Of a stretch of DNA of 64,000 nt, positions 51,264 through 61,815 are shown piece after piece. The stretch spans positions 1 through 64,000 of the forward strand of contig JARGSG010000035.1 in the NCBI GenBank assembly GCA_030374805.1, read 5' to 3'. The notes beneath the pieces were generated by a model that was not told the origin of the DNA, made no database searches, and saw only the letters and a program-made list of their open reading frames with translations. The DNA is from Gracilaria gracilis (Eukaryota > Rhodophyta > Florideophyceae > Gracilariales > Gracilariaceae). Both the position numbers and the translations under genes were made by a program. Every line of letters starts with the position of its first letter. Position 1 is the first letter of the stretch.

Positions 51264-54200
51264 ATGCAGGATGAAAATCTAAGCTCAACTATTCCCGATG
51301 GCTTGCCAGTATGGGTAAACGACTCCCATAAGCTGTGGTCAACTTTGAGAATAGCTCAGACGATTCCGCTCGGGCGATTGGAATGGAAATGGAGGTCACG
51401 AGGAGCATTGCTTCGCGACTCCTCAACCTCGGTTCGCGTTTCTTTCATTCTCTCTAATTCAATATCTAATCCCCTCCCACAGCTCAACGACAATCCATGC
51501 GATTGGTTTCGAAACCCTTATATATTCATATACGTAACTTCCATCACCGAACTCAATCACATCGATGAAGATGTGTCCAGCAGTTGGCGTCGAATTCGCG
51601 ATTTTGTGGATCGATGCAGAGAGAAAAGCTACGAGTACCTTTTCATTCTGGGTGCTACCGAAGCGGACATTAAGAAGCATAAACGAATCGTGGAAAAACT
51701 ACGAACTGAGATCAACCTTATTTCTCGAGGCCCTGAGCGATTACAAATTCTAACGCCAGCGTTCTCTCCAGAACATGCAAAGCCCATTACTAACCTGCAC
51801 CACTCACCGGGCCATCAACAGCTGCTTGTGAAACTGCGAGGCTTCTTGCGTACGGGAGTGGATGCGCGAATTATGGCATACGACGACGTCGTAACACGAT
51901 CGTACTTGAGTAGGTCCAATGCCTCATGGACTTTTTCAAAGTTCTACGTTTTAAAAGAAGGCTTGATCTTTGTTTTTCTTCATCTTGGTAGGAGAGACCT
52001 GTGTCTCAAGCTCTATGACGAACTCCAAAAAGTGATGAATGATCTTCAAATGGTAGACATTCGTCGCTTCTGTGACCAACCAGCGGCTGACATTGCAATG
52101 GGATCCACGAATCCCGACGCAAGAGACTATAGATCTATCATGCTGAAAGGTACCGCAACCGAAGCAGATCTTCGTACTTATTTATTTGCACGGCAAGTGA
52201 GCCTACTGCTTCATGACCGCAAGTTTTCCGAGATTGCGGAACGCGGACTGAAGTTTATCACTGTTATGGCGAGAAGATGTGCAGAAGAAGCTCTGAACGG
52301 AAACCAAGATGTGTCTGGTGTTTTTCGGGATACTTGGGTTTTTGTTACATCCAGGCTATTGTCTTCAATCCTTGCTCCATCCATCCCTACGGTTACGGAA
52401 GCAGAACACTCTTTATCTGCCCAGCTTTCAACTCCTCGGGAGAGACATACTGCTCGGCTGGTGGCTGGTTTTCATGTTAACGCACTGAAAGCCTTTCAAG
52501 GACTTGCTCACGTGGTTCTTCCTGGATGCCTTTCCCCAATGGATTCAGAGAAGAGTCCTAAGGAATTGGAAAAGCTTGCCGAAGAGGCTATGGCAACATC
52601 AAGTTTAAAGCTTCAAAGTGCTCTTTTGACTCCACAGAATGCGCAAATTCTTCATTCTGAGATTGCAAATGCAGCAGCGAGTCTCTATGAAATGGGTGGG
52701 AGACCGAGAGGCGCTGCTGCACTTGATGGCGATGCCGGCATTGTTCGGCTAAAGAATAAAAGTTACGCCGAAGCTGAAACTCTTTTGAGCGCTCAGTGTT
52801 CTAGATATACAAATGACAATGGATGGGATGATCTCCACAGAAGGCAGCGAGTGGAACTTGCTATGGTTGAAAAGGCACTCGACAAAGTGCAGGAGTATCT
52901 GGTTAGTTGCCTATCCATTCTTTACATGCATCGAGAGTCTCGAGTGATAAGCCATCGCCCTACATTTCAGGAGCCTGAAGTTATTAGGGATCAAGTTGAA
53001 TTCTGGGCTTCAGAAACAAAAAGAGCTGCAGCCCTTCTCCCGCGGGTAATGAAGTACAAAGCTGAGAGGTTGTTCGACGTTTCTGTGCTCCCAAATCGTA
53101 GGAAATGGTATGAAGGTGATCTTGGAACTGCAACAGTCAGAGTAAAATCTGACATACCGGTCGCCTTGAGTGTTGATATTGTCGTGCTCGAATGTCGGTG
53201 TGTCGATATTCGAGAGGGTAAAAGACCGTCGTTGCGATCCCGAGAAGAGGAATTCGAACACCAAGCCTCCGAAGATCCGTCCCTCTCAACTACGGAAAAG
53301 GGACTATTTCATGGTGAGTCTTCCTCGTGGAATCCTGAGCTTTCTGATGTTGTCGTGCTGAAAAGTTCGGGCGAGATATTATTGAAACCAGGGGTGAATG
53401 ACGTTGTGGTGTCGGTTGATGAAGTTCCGCGAGCTGGTTGCTACAAAGTAACGCTAATCTCCCTATTCCTCGGCAATCTGAAGTTGGTTCACTCCGCATC
53501 CAAGACACAGAGTCAATCGATTGTGACAATGAAAGATGACGATGCTCCCTCGCAGACTTCGATGACAATACCAATTTCTGAAGTCATTGATGGAGAAGTC
53601 AAATACCCTCCCCTGTTCGCGTCACCCAGACTTCCAAGCGCATATCTTGAGTTTGTGCAGATACCAAGGTTTGCTTTAGTGGGGAATGCCTTACAATATC
53701 TGGAAGCGAAAGTCAAGGTAGGCGTCAATGGTGTTCGAGAGGGTTCAAGACTCACTTGCACTCTTCACGATTTTACGAGAAGACGATCAAATTCGAAGTC
53801 CACATTCGTTCAGTTTGCAGACAAAGCGATCGTTGCTTCATCCAGTTCAGGCAGAGAAATCGGTGTCGAAAGCCTTCGGAGCGAGGAAGAAGCTGACGAG
53901 TTTCTTGCGATTGATATTCAAAGTGCTTTAGAAGCCGAAGAAGAGCTGTATTTGCGTTTTGGTTTGGAGCAACATGTCTACGAAGACTGTCACGACGAGC
54001 ATCTAGAAGGGGAGAGAAAACGAGGGAGACGTTGTTTACTTCTAGCAACATACATTTGCAGTGAAAGTGGAGATAAAAAGCATAGGACATTCAGCTGCCA
54101 AGTTGAAGTCCCGCTCGTTTTCACTCCTATACTGGAAGTAGGCGCACGTTTGGAGATGAGATCAGAATGCTACGAAGAAGATGGGTCTAGAGCAATCGGT

Positions 54201-55451
54201 TACGGCGAAAACAGCGCTGCGGACGGTGGGACTTTGTTATGCTCTGCACAAAGTCTTTTGGACTGGGACGAAGAAGCTCGTATAACAAAGGTCTCGTTAG
54301 ACACACCTCAATGGCTAGAACAAAGAAGAGAAGACCCCAGTCTTCAATCACAGCTGATTCCATCTGTGTTACGGGGTAGCTCAGTCTTCGTGTGTTCCTT
54401 TGATCTCCTCGTCCGAGATTTTTTGGTTGTCGAAGATGACAGTGTAGGCACCGCTCCAAGAACGGTGGAAGATCTTAATCTCAGAAAAGGGTTCTTACGA
54501 AGACGACTATCAAGGAAGGTGATTAAATCCCCGGATATATCGGAAAGCCAGGATGATTTTGGAGATTGGGGAGGAGAGAGTGAAAAAGGTTCAGTTGTGA
54601 AAAAGCAAAGTACAAGCGAAGGACTTGATTTCGCAGATACCCCGAACAAGGGTGACAAGCAAACTGTGTCCTCTCACACCAGCAACGAACTCGATAAGGT
54701 TGAGGAAGATTCTCACGGTACCCTGAGTACGGAGGAGACATTAGAATTGAAAGAAGCGCGTGACGTTGTTGACCTATCAACTCCAGGGGAAGAATCTCAT
54801 GGGACCCCTTCTGGGATGCTGACTCCACCTATCCTTCCTCAAGGCTTGCCAACGTCCGCCACAACGGCAACTTTGAGGCTTGATCTCAGAATCAGTGGAG
54901 TGGATAGCGATGCGTACATTGAGCAGAAGATATCTCTCGCTGCGCTTAGGGTGCTCAGAAAGCGGTACAGGATAGAGAGACGTGTATGCTCTGAAACTGA
55001 ATGTGGAAAGCCAATGAGCCTGAAGTTTGCCGTTCTTAGTGTTTTTGGGCGCTTCAGCGGGGAGGACGAGAAGCACGAAGTGGTTGCGTTGCATTACGAA
55101 ATAGATGCCGACCCCTCTGTTTGGTTAGTTGTAGGGAGACGACGTGGGCAAATGATGATTTCAGATGTGATGACAGGCACGGGGAGCACCGCAATGATTC
55201 CATTACGCTGCGGTAGGCACCGAGTTCCGAGCATGAGACTGTACACGAGCGATGGACGTGGGTTACCTCTGTCAACATACGAAAATGTGGACGAGTATAT
55301 GCAGATCGTGATAAGGCCATGTCGGGCAGTTGTAAGTTGTTGTACATCAGGGAAAAAGACAGGCTTGGGAACTGAGCAAAAAGGAAATGGGTCTGCAAGT
55401 CGTGGTACTATGCCCGAAGTGGTGGCATCAGACTCTTTCTTTGAGTCCTAA
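51264..55451 (+). CDS. TRAPPC10: TRAPPC10, TRAPP II complex subunit
   Basis: 1395 residues in one intronless frame, typical for TRAPPC10/Trs130 (about 1100-1300). The N-terminal LWSTLRIAQTIPLGRLEWKW and the FSKFYVLKEGLIFVFLHLGRRDLCLKLYDEL segment match the family, where this region makes the scaffold contact. The C-terminal half has beta-rich stretches. TRAPP II activates Rab1/Rab11-type GTPases for Golgi and plasma-membrane trafficking. The start is the first ATG in the frame. Confidence 0.9.
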   Translation: MQDENLSSTIPDGLPVWVNDSHKLWSTLRIAQTIPLGRLEWKWRSRGALLRDSSTSVRVSFILSNSISNPLPQLNDNPCDWFRNPYIFIYVTSITELNHIDEDVSSSWRRIRDFVDRCREKSYEYLFILGATEADIKKHKRIVEKLRTEINLISRGPERLQILTPAFSPEHAKPITNLHHSPGHQQLLVKLRGFLRTGVDARIMAYDDVVTRSYLSRSNASWTFSKFYVLKEGLIFVFLHLGRRDLCLKLYDELQKVMNDLQMVDIRRFCDQPAADIAMGSTNPDARDYRSIMLKGTATEADLRTYLFARQVSLLLHDRKFSEIAERGLKFITVMARRCAEEALNGNQDVSGVFRDTWVFVTSRLLSSILAPSIPTVTEAEHSLSAQLSTPRERHTARLVAGFHVNALKAFQGLAHVVLPGCLSPMDSEKSPKELEKLAEEAMATSSLKLQSALLTPQNAQILHSEIANAAASLYEMGGRPRGAAALDGDAGIVRLKNKSYAEAETLLSAQCSRYTNDNGWDDLHRRQRVELAMVEKALDKVQEYLVSCLSILYMHRESRVISHRPTFQEPEVIRDQVEFWASETKRAAALLPRVMKYKAERLFDVSVLPNRRKWYEGDLGTATVRVKSDIPVALSVDIVVLECRCVDIREGKRPSLRSREEEFEHQASEDPSLSTTEKGLFHGESSSWNPELSDVVVLKSSGEILLKPGVNDVVVSVDEVPRAGCYKVTLISLFLGNLKLVHSASKTQSQSIVTMKDDDAPSQTSMTIPISEVIDGEVKYPPLFASPRLPSAYLEFVQIPRFALVGNALQYLEAKVKVGVNGVREGSRLTCTLHDFTRRRSNSKSTFVQFADKAIVASSSSGREIGVESLRSEEEADEFLAIDIQSALEAEEELYLRFGLEQHVYEDCHDEHLEGERKRGRRCLLLATYICSESGDKKHRTFSCQVEVPLVFTPILEVGARLEMRSECYEEDGSRAIGYGENSAADGGTLLCSAQSLLDWDEEARITKVSLDTPQWLEQRREDPSLQSQLIPSVLRGSSVFVCSFDLLVRDFLVVEDDSVGTAPRTVEDLNLRKGFLRRRLSRKVIKSPDISESQDDFGDWGGESEKGSVVKKQSTSEGLDFADTPNKGDKQTVSSHTSNELDKVEEDSHGTLSTEETLELKEARDVVDLSTPGEESHGTPSGMLTPPILPQGLPTSATTATLRLDLRISGVDSDAYIEQKISLAALRVLRKRYRIERRVCSETECGKPMSLKFAVLSVFGRFSGEDEKHEVVALHYEIDADPSVWLVVGRRRGQMMISDVMTGTGSTAMIPLRCGRHRVPSMRLYTSDGRGLPLSTYENVDEYMQIVIRPCRAVVSCCTSGKKTGLGTEQKGNGSASRGTMPEVVASDSFFES

Positions 55452-55542
55452 ACTGGCAAGATATCAAACGCGGAACGCTACGCAATAATAATAACAGAGA
55501 TCCTGGGACAAAAAGAGGTACATATTAGCATGTACAGGGGTA

Positions 55543-56103
55543 CTACACGTTCATTGGATTCTGAAGTTGCCTAAACCACTTCCGAAGAGCTCCCTGGATC
55601 CCAGTGTACTGTTGGCGACTTGCGACTTGGATTTCTTCATCATCGAACTGTCGAAGCTGATAACCAAACTCAATATTGTCTCTCGGCTCGTTTGAGAGGT
55701 TGGGATACAAACGAATTGCGCCCTGCATCAAATCTTCTTCAGCGTCAAAGAGAGCGTCAGCAACCTGACTACTGCGAGGCACGGAAATGCAACCAACAGG
55801 GAGCCAAGGCATGGTCTCGTCTTCGCCCTCCACGCCACCTTGCTTGAGTCTCATCCAGACGGTGTACTCGGGCAAGCCGGCGGCGGCCATTTCGTCGTAG
55901 CGTGAGGCGGCACCCTTGCGGCGCTGTTCACCGGTAGACGGGGTACGCTCGGGCCTGCTCGGGGAAGCGCCGAAGCCTTTTTTCTTGGGAGCCGCGTTCA
56001 TGCGCACAGCGGGGCAGGAGACATGGCGGTTGACGCACGCCAGAGAGGGCGACGAGGGGAGCAGGCGGAGGGGCTGATGCGCAACAAAGGCCTGTACGAA
56101 CAT
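55543..56103 (-). CDS. HHL1-like plastid protein (tentative)
   Basis: 186 residues. The start MFVQAFVAHQPLRLLPSSPS is a plausible transit peptide, then a GFGASPSRPE-type linker and YDEMAAAGLPEYTVWMRLKQG, PWLPVGCISVPRSSQVADALFDAE and FGYQLRQFDDEEIQVASRQQ. The arrangement recalls chloroplast HHL1/DUF6523 proteins, which protect photosystem II in high light. The match is weak and from memory, so another plastid family is possible. A GGT-repeat tract (56107-56131) lies just upstream. Divergent from NOT4. Confidence 0.6.
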   Translation of the reverse strand: MFVQAFVAHQPLRLLPSSPSLACVNRHVSCPAVRMNAAPKKKGFGASPSRPERTPSTGEQRRKGAASRYDEMAAAGLPEYTVWMRLKQGGVEGEDETMPWLPVGCISVPRSSQVADALFDAEEDLMQGAIRLYPNLSNEPRDNIEFGYQLRQFDDEEIQVASRQQYTGIQGALRKWFRQLQNPMNV

Positions 56104-56846
56104 GCTTGTGGTGGTGGTGGTGGTGGTGGTGGTCGATGCAGCGGCCGCGGCAGAGGGAGAGGATATTGTGAATCAATGGTTGCGTGAGGAGTCACGGGGA
56201 CTGGCGGTTCGGACAGTGCGCAAGTGGTATCTTCTGGGCGCACGGACGTGCAGCATGGGACGAGCTCGGAGATGTGGCCGTGTCGTATGTCGGCGGCACG
56301 CGCCATCGTTCGGCTAATTGTTGGCAGGTCGGCAATGCCGACCGCACAGCGTGGGGCCTGCGCCGTTCGCTTTCGCACCGAGCTTGCGTTTGGCACACTA
56401 GTTTCGCATCGCCGTGGCACGTGTCCACGGGGGCGAACTTCGTCCACTGACAACAGGGCGCGCTATTAGATCGCGCTTTTTGCCCTATCGTTGCGCCAGT
56501 AGCCTTCCGAGCAGTGCGCTCGGTCCACGGCTGCTGGACCGCGCCTGCCCGCGCCACGCGGCACACAGCTGTGCAGGGTTGCGCTCGTGCGCTGCGCGGG
56601 CCGCCGCTTCACAAGCCGTGGCGCCCATCGTCAAGCGTGGAAGCGCACGTCCCCAACAGCGGCGCTACTACACTCGCCAGCGCGTCGCTTGCTCACTTCC
56701 CACTCCCATTCCTTTCGTTCAAGTGTAAATAGTCCGTTCCTTTCTCCTTCGCCTTTCCGTCCTCCCTCTTCCCTCTCCCTTTCTGTCGCCCGGGTGCAGC
56801 ACTTTCACTCACCACGTCTCCCACTCCCATCCGTCATCTTTCCGCC
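56104..56846. promoter_or_regulatory. Divergent promoter region of the HHL1-like gene and NOT4
   Basis: 743 bp, GC-rich with many CGC/GCG runs, a (GGT)n microsatellite at 56107-56131 and a C/T-rich leader before the NOT4 ATG (about 56725-56845). No TATA box is evident in either direction. The short open frames here overlap each other and carry no domain. Confidence 0.4.
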
Positions 56847-59800
56847 ATGGCCGAAGAGGAGGACGACATGCCCCAATGCCCACTATGCCTCGAGGAGCTC
56901 GATTCTACCGACCGAGCCGTTGAAGCGTGCCAGTGTGGCTACCAAATATGCCTCTGGTGCTTGCATCACATCAGGGAGCAGCTCAACAGTCGTTGTCCCG
57001 CTTGTCGAACCCCCTATCAAGAGCAAAACTTCAAGTATGCACAGGTCAATCCTGAAGAAGCCGCCAAGGAAGCTAAGGAGCGTGCCACGGCGAAGAAGGA
57101 ACGCGAACGTAGGGAGAAGATGAAGGAAATTGAGAAGGAAAGAGCAAGAGCTGCTGCTGTGTCATTACAGAAGGCGAAGAGCAACCTCAAGCATGCCCGC
57201 ATTTTGCAGAAGAACCTCGTCTATGTCATCGGCCTCAGCTTAACATTGGCTCGCGAAGAAGCAATTCGCCGCGCCGATATGTTTGGTAAATACGGCAGAA
57301 TGCTTCGCATCCTCGTCAATCGATCTCACCCTTTCAACGCCGATGCTCCTGGCGGTCCTAGCATTTCTGCGTATGTGCAATATGCCAGAGATTCTGATGC
57401 GTCTGCTGCAGCTCGCGGGATGAACAACGCTGTTTTGGACGGTAGGGAGATCCGATGCGCCATTGCTACCACCAAGTACTGCGATACGTTTGTGCGAAGT
57501 GCCGCAACTTCCTCCGATCCCACCGCTGCTCACCATTGCGGAAATCAGAACTGCATGTACTATCATTCTTTGTGCACGGAGGAAACGCTTACACGAGAGG
57601 AAGTCTTGGCGCGCCAGCTGGGGCCGCCACCTCCAGCTCATCTCTTCTTACCAGCCGTTCCAAACGGGAGAACTACTAATGGCACTCAGTCGATTCATCC
57701 TAGATTGGCTGCGCATTCTGTTGCATCCGGGCTTGTGCCAGCCAGTCGAGCGACAGCACGCTCATCTGCTGTCAGTTCAGGTTCCGTCATGCCGCAAGCT
57801 TCCTCCGTCCCTTCTTCTGCTCATCCACCCTCCACGTCCTTGCCTTCCTTACCGGTTCCATCAACCAACGCTAGTGTTTCCTCAGCGCAAAATCCCAACT
57901 CTTCCACTGGTAACTTGACAACAGAATCTAGTTCGCCACAGCGATCTGTGAATAATGATTCTCAACAACTACAGTACCTCAATGGAACACCTCCAGCATC
58001 TCCTAGAGATACACGCAGACCATCTGCCCGCCTTCAGCGATCTCCTGCGTCTCGAGAACCGGCTTCAACGGTCAAGTACCTCCGATCGTCACCGGCGTCA
58101 GCCTCATCGAAACCGCTTCCGGTTTCATCGATTCCTCTTCCCTCTTCAGCAGGATGGGCGTCGTCGCAGGCGCTATCGACGTCCAGATCCTCTCCCAGGC
58201 ATGGCCAATCAGCAGCGTTTGATGACCCTTCAAGCTCCAGACCGAAGCTGCGGCTTCAACCGAGACGTTCACGTGAGCCATCCCCCCCTCCTGGATTTGA
58301 GAAAGCTGCGAATAATTCTGCCTCGGTGCCATCGAAGCCGCCTGGATTTGATGTACCTGTCTCTTCAGTAACGAGCGATGCGAAAGCGAATGTGGGAACG
58401 GGTCGTGATGAAAAGGTCGAAAATGGGACTGGTACGACAACAGCAACGCCTGCAAAATGTCCTCCGCCGGGTTTTGGTCCTGCTTCCGTTTCACCACAGG
58501 TTGATGTAAAGGAAACGAAGGTGATCGATGTGGCCACAGCTTGGGCGCAGGAGGCGGCCTCTGATGAAGTATTTTCTGTGAAGGACAAGCGTCAGCGCAA
58601 AGATTTTGTTGGTCAGGTCGGGCGAGAGACAGATCCTATCCCCAAAGATAGCCCTGACTCTCGATCTGATTTGGCTCAGGTCCTAGCGAAAATCGGAGGA
58701 GACCTTGGGGTCGCCAGCGAAGTTAAGCGCATGCAGAACGTACAGTCAAAAGGGATGCAGGCAAGAGTGGGTCGATCCACTCCCAATCCAATCGGCAGTA
58801 ACAGAAACAAGAAGTTTGCACCGGTTGGTGCTCCTGCCCGACTAGGATCTTTATTCGGAAACCAAGCCACAAGCGTTGGTTACTCAGCTTCTACGACACC
58901 GTTTCCGTCTACTACCGCTGATGTCAATCTAATTGCTCCTCCATCGACACCGGCTTACGGAACAGCGTTTGCTAACACGTTTGCTAATGCATTCACCCAA
59001 AAGTCGCTGGCGTCCCGAGTGTCTCAGATCCCAATGGCCTCACCAAGGCGAAATACTTCTCGCTTTATGTTTGCCCAACGGGAAAGTGCTGCGGATATCC
59101 CGCAATCAATGGCACCCAGGTCAGCTTCGTTTCAACCGAGGCCTACGTCTTTTCCGGTGAACCCGCCTCCATCTACATTCACTCTCTCCTCGTCCCCACC
59201 CGAAAGATTTGGTCGCACTCAAGCGGCAAGTGATGTTCGTCAAGAGCAATCTCTTATGAACGACCTATTCCATGCAGCTAAGCCACCTAAACCAGTTATG
59301 CAAGGAGCTTCGAGGCAGAATAGGTCTCGATTTGATTTTGCTGACCAGGGTGTGCATCTTCAGAATCCGAATCACCCTCCTCGATCTGTTCGAATGAATA
59401 GCAATATGCCTCCGAAGAACGTTTCTGCTATGGGTAGAGGTTATGTGAATCAAAACAACTCAATCGCCTCCTTAGCTCAACTTTCAACACAAGAAAAGCT
59501 CGCATCTATATTTAACTCTGCCCAAATGTCAGGAGAAGCTCTGCCGCCAATGCCAACATTTGATGCACATGTCGATCCTCTAGCTAATCCAAATGTTCCC
59601 GTGATCCCTTCCAAGCCAGTAGCACTTGACGAGTCGCATCGGTCTTTTCGTACCACAACTCAAACTGCCCAAGTAGTTGCCCGAGAGAAATCTCGTGTTC
59701 CTCCAAATATGATGCACCCTCGCCAATCCTCAATGCCTCCGCCGGGTTTTAGGGAAGCCACGCCTGGCGTTTCGCCGGAATCCACTGAAGTCGAAAAATC

Positions 59801-60557
59801 TTCGACCACTTCGGGCGTGGCTAAGAATGAGGCATCTGGCGGAGACGTTTCGGTTTTGAAGAAGGAAAGCAATTCGCTCGGCATATCTGTAGAAGAGCCA
59901 TTGAGCTCTGGAACCGATAGTCACGAAGATGATCGGAGAAGGACGAAGACTCAAAGGAAACGGGAGAAGAAGGCAAGGCAAGCAAGAGAAACGACTGAGC
60001 GAAGTAATACCGCAGAAGGAAAGCAAAAGAATGGAAGATCGGTCTCCTCTACACCGGCTGTGCACCCTGTTCAGGTTACTCAACCCGTGAAAGTCACTCA
60101 GCCTCATCATCCTGCGAATTCTACGAAAGGAGTGCAGCAATTTCCATCGTCTCCATCCGTGCAACCGGCCCAGCCTGTTAAAGTGACAAAGCCAGTGCAG
60201 CAAGTGCCGAGAAGCAGAGGTGATTCAGAAATAGAATCATTGAGGACATCACCTTCCAAATCCCTTCCAGGCACGAAGTTGCAGAAAGCAGAGCTTGTCC
60301 CCGAGAAATACACTGAAAAAGCGCAAAGTGCAGGTGTGCCTAAAGACTCTCAAAAAGAACAACAGGTCCAAGCAGCAAACGACGACTCTACTGTTGTCCT
60401 GATTCCGTCCAAGCTATCACAGGATCCTGGAAAGTACATGTCTGTCTCAGAGCTTGAGCGAGAAGTGGAAGCTGCTAGAGCGAGGGAAGCACAGCTCCGG
60501 GATAAGCTCCTTGAACTGCAACGGAGAATCCGCAGTTATGATAACGTTAGGACTTGA
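56847..60557 (+). CDS. NOT4: NOT4/CNOT4 E3 ubiquitin ligase
   Basis: 1236 residues, single exon, from the ATG at 56847 (GCCATGGC). A C4C4 RING (Cys-11, 14, 28, 30, 35, 38, 50, 53) opens the protein. A charged coiled coil follows (KERERREKMKEIEKERARAA), then an RRM-like domain starting near NLVYVIGLSL and a C3H1 finger (HCGNQNCMYYHS, residues about 230-245). This is the NOT4 architecture. The long C terminus is low-complexity, with recurring PPGF motifs, and ends in a short coiled coil (SELEREVEAARAREAQLRDKL). NOT4 is the ubiquitin ligase of CCR4-NOT and acts in mRNA decay and co-translational quality control. The tail is longer than in animals and yeast. Confidence 0.95.
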   Translation: MAEEEDDMPQCPLCLEELDSTDRAVEACQCGYQICLWCLHHIREQLNSRCPACRTPYQEQNFKYAQVNPEEAAKEAKERATAKKERERREKMKEIEKERARAAAVSLQKAKSNLKHARILQKNLVYVIGLSLTLAREEAIRRADMFGKYGRMLRILVNRSHPFNADAPGGPSISAYVQYARDSDASAAARGMNNAVLDGREIRCAIATTKYCDTFVRSAATSSDPTAAHHCGNQNCMYYHSLCTEETLTREEVLARQLGPPPPAHLFLPAVPNGRTTNGTQSIHPRLAAHSVASGLVPASRATARSSAVSSGSVMPQASSVPSSAHPPSTSLPSLPVPSTNASVSSAQNPNSSTGNLTTESSSPQRSVNNDSQQLQYLNGTPPASPRDTRRPSARLQRSPASREPASTVKYLRSSPASASSKPLPVSSIPLPSSAGWASSQALSTSRSSPRHGQSAAFDDPSSSRPKLRLQPRRSREPSPPPGFEKAANNSASVPSKPPGFDVPVSSVTSDAKANVGTGRDEKVENGTGTTTATPAKCPPPGFGPASVSPQVDVKETKVIDVATAWAQEAASDEVFSVKDKRQRKDFVGQVGRETDPIPKDSPDSRSDLAQVLAKIGGDLGVASEVKRMQNVQSKGMQARVGRSTPNPIGSNRNKKFAPVGAPARLGSLFGNQATSVGYSASTTPFPSTTADVNLIAPPSTPAYGTAFANTFANAFTQKSLASRVSQIPMASPRRNTSRFMFAQRESAADIPQSMAPRSASFQPRPTSFPVNPPPSTFTLSSSPPERFGRTQAASDVRQEQSLMNDLFHAAKPPKPVMQGASRQNRSRFDFADQGVHLQNPNHPPRSVRMNSNMPPKNVSAMGRGYVNQNNSIASLAQLSTQEKLASIFNSAQMSGEALPPMPTFDAHVDPLANPNVPVIPSKPVALDESHRSFRTTTQTAQVVAREKSRVPPNMMHPRQSSMPPPGFREATPGVSPESTEVEKSSTTSGVAKNEASGGDVSVLKKESNSLGISVEEPLSSGTDSHEDDRRRTKTQRKREKKARQARETTERSNTAEGKQKNGRSVSSTPAVHPVQVTQPVKVTQPHHPANSTKGVQQFPSSPSVQPAQPVKVTKPVQQVPRSRGDSEIESLRTSPSKSLPGTKLQKAELVPEKYTEKAQSAGVPKDSQKEQQVQAANDDSTVVLIPSKLSQDPGKYMSVSELEREVEAARAREAQLRDKLLELQRRIRSYDNVRT

Positions 60558-61034
60558 GCCCAGCTTTGGCAATAGGATCGTAAAATCATCTGCAGTGCGA
60601 GTAATGTATAGAGAGATAAGGTGCGTTTACTCGAAAGCAAGTGTACAGGACCCAATACATGCAGAGCAAAAGGGTTTCTCTGGCAATGTTCAGGGGGCTC
60701 AGGTGGCACTGATCAAGTAGTGAACACAAAACATGTGTGCAACTATTCCTCTCTTACTATTTACGTCTCATTCGTAATCGCATGTCAGAGTCTGATCGGG
60801 TATATTCCCTGTTTGAAGTAAGCACATGAAAGCGGTGCTATTTGTATGAAGCGAAATGAAGTGAACTGCCGAAGGAAAGGCATTTACCAAGACACAGCGC
60901 CTTGATTTGGCGGCAAATCATGGTCGCTGAGAGCAGGGAACCCGAATTGGGCTCCTAGGCATTGCTTCAGTTCATCTCGCCCCGGTCCTACAATTCTCTT
61001 GAGACTCATTGAACACTTATCATTGCATTTGGCC
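60558..61034. other. Convergent intergenic region
   Basis: About 480 bp between the 3' ends of NOT4 and CDC26; no gene. It includes an E2F-like TTTGGCGGCAAAT site (60906-60918) at the shared 3' end, which is not a promoter position, so I assign no function. Confidence 0.4.
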
Positions 61035-61253
61035 TTACGAGGCACTTCCCTTTGAGAGCCCTAGTCTTTCACGCAAAGACATTCCAAGAACTGCTTTTTC
61101 TCGGGCTGAGCGGTCCTCGAACACAACTGGGGGCTGAGGATCCTTCCCCTTGGCTTCTTGTTCGAGCTTCTCCCGCATTTGTCTCCTCGATTGATCAAGC
61201 TCCTCGATATCAGCTTGATCGATTTCGAGGAAAGTGGGCTTGCGACGCAACAT
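61035..61253 (-). CDS. CDC26: CDC26/APC12, small subunit of the anaphase-promoting complex
   Basis: 72 residues from the ATG at 61253. The frame is open upstream to 61313, but the product MLRRKPTFLEIDQADIEELD begins exactly as CDC26 family proteins do, with the MLRRKPT motif that docks into the TPR groove of APC6. The rest is a charged helix with SAREKAVLGMSLRERLGL at the end. CDC26 stabilises the APC/C scaffold. No intron. Divergent from GINS PSF1 with 562 bp between starts and an E2F site in between. Confidence 0.85.
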   Translation of the reverse strand: MLRRKPTFLEIDQADIEELDQSRRQMREKLEQEAKGKDPQPPVVFEDRSAREKAVLGMSLRERLGLSKGSAS

Positions 61254-61582
61254 GATTACCACCAGAAGTCGATAAAACTCGTTCAGATAGTTTGGCTTGC
61301 TCAACTGCTCCACGTCGCAACATACAAACTGTGAGCGTTTCCTGTTTCTGCTGTGTATTTGAATGAAGAGGTGAGGATGGATTGAGAAATTAGGTTACGT
61401 ATTATCGTACGTTTCGCGTACTGTGCCGCTGAAGTTGTTCAGCGAATCAGGAATGCAGCGGACCAGTTTCGGGAACAGGACAATAGGAGAAAGGCTGAAG
61501 GTTACTTGGATGAATTAAATTTATTTAGAACCCGGAATGGGGGCCGTATGGTCCTTCCGCGCTCCAACCGAAACCAAAAGTG

Positions 61583-61593
61583 TTCGCGCCAAA
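61583..61593. promoter_or_regulatory. E2F-type site in the CDC26/PSF1 divergent promoter
   Basis: TTCGCGCCAAA reads TTTGGCGCGAA on the other strand, a textbook E2F/DP site. It lies 223 bp upstream of the PSF1 ATG and 330 bp upstream of the CDC26 ATG. It fits G1/S expression of a replication gene; binding is inferred. Confidence 0.65.
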
Positions 61594-61815
61594 TTGCAGG
61601 ACCTGCCTTCGAACCCAAACCGGATGCAACAAGCCATCACCACCAATGGCATAAACTGTTTAGACACGCCGTCCAGGACGTCAGAGCTGAACTCCGTCCA
61701 CTGCACGAAATCTTGAGCATCTTCTCCGCGGCTTGAAATCTGCTTGCATATTGACCTTGTCGCCGTTCACATATTGCTGGCTCTTGCACTTCCTCCTCAA
61801 GTACATAGACTTCCA

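Noticed and set aside
50945-51265. 106-codon minus-strand frame opposite the TRAPPC10 leader
   Set aside because: No domain, and it overlaps the likely TRAPPC10 promoter; treated as chance.
60906-60918. TTTGGCGGCAAAT as an E2F promoter site
   Set aside because: It lies between two 3' ends (NOT4 and CDC26), not upstream of a gene.
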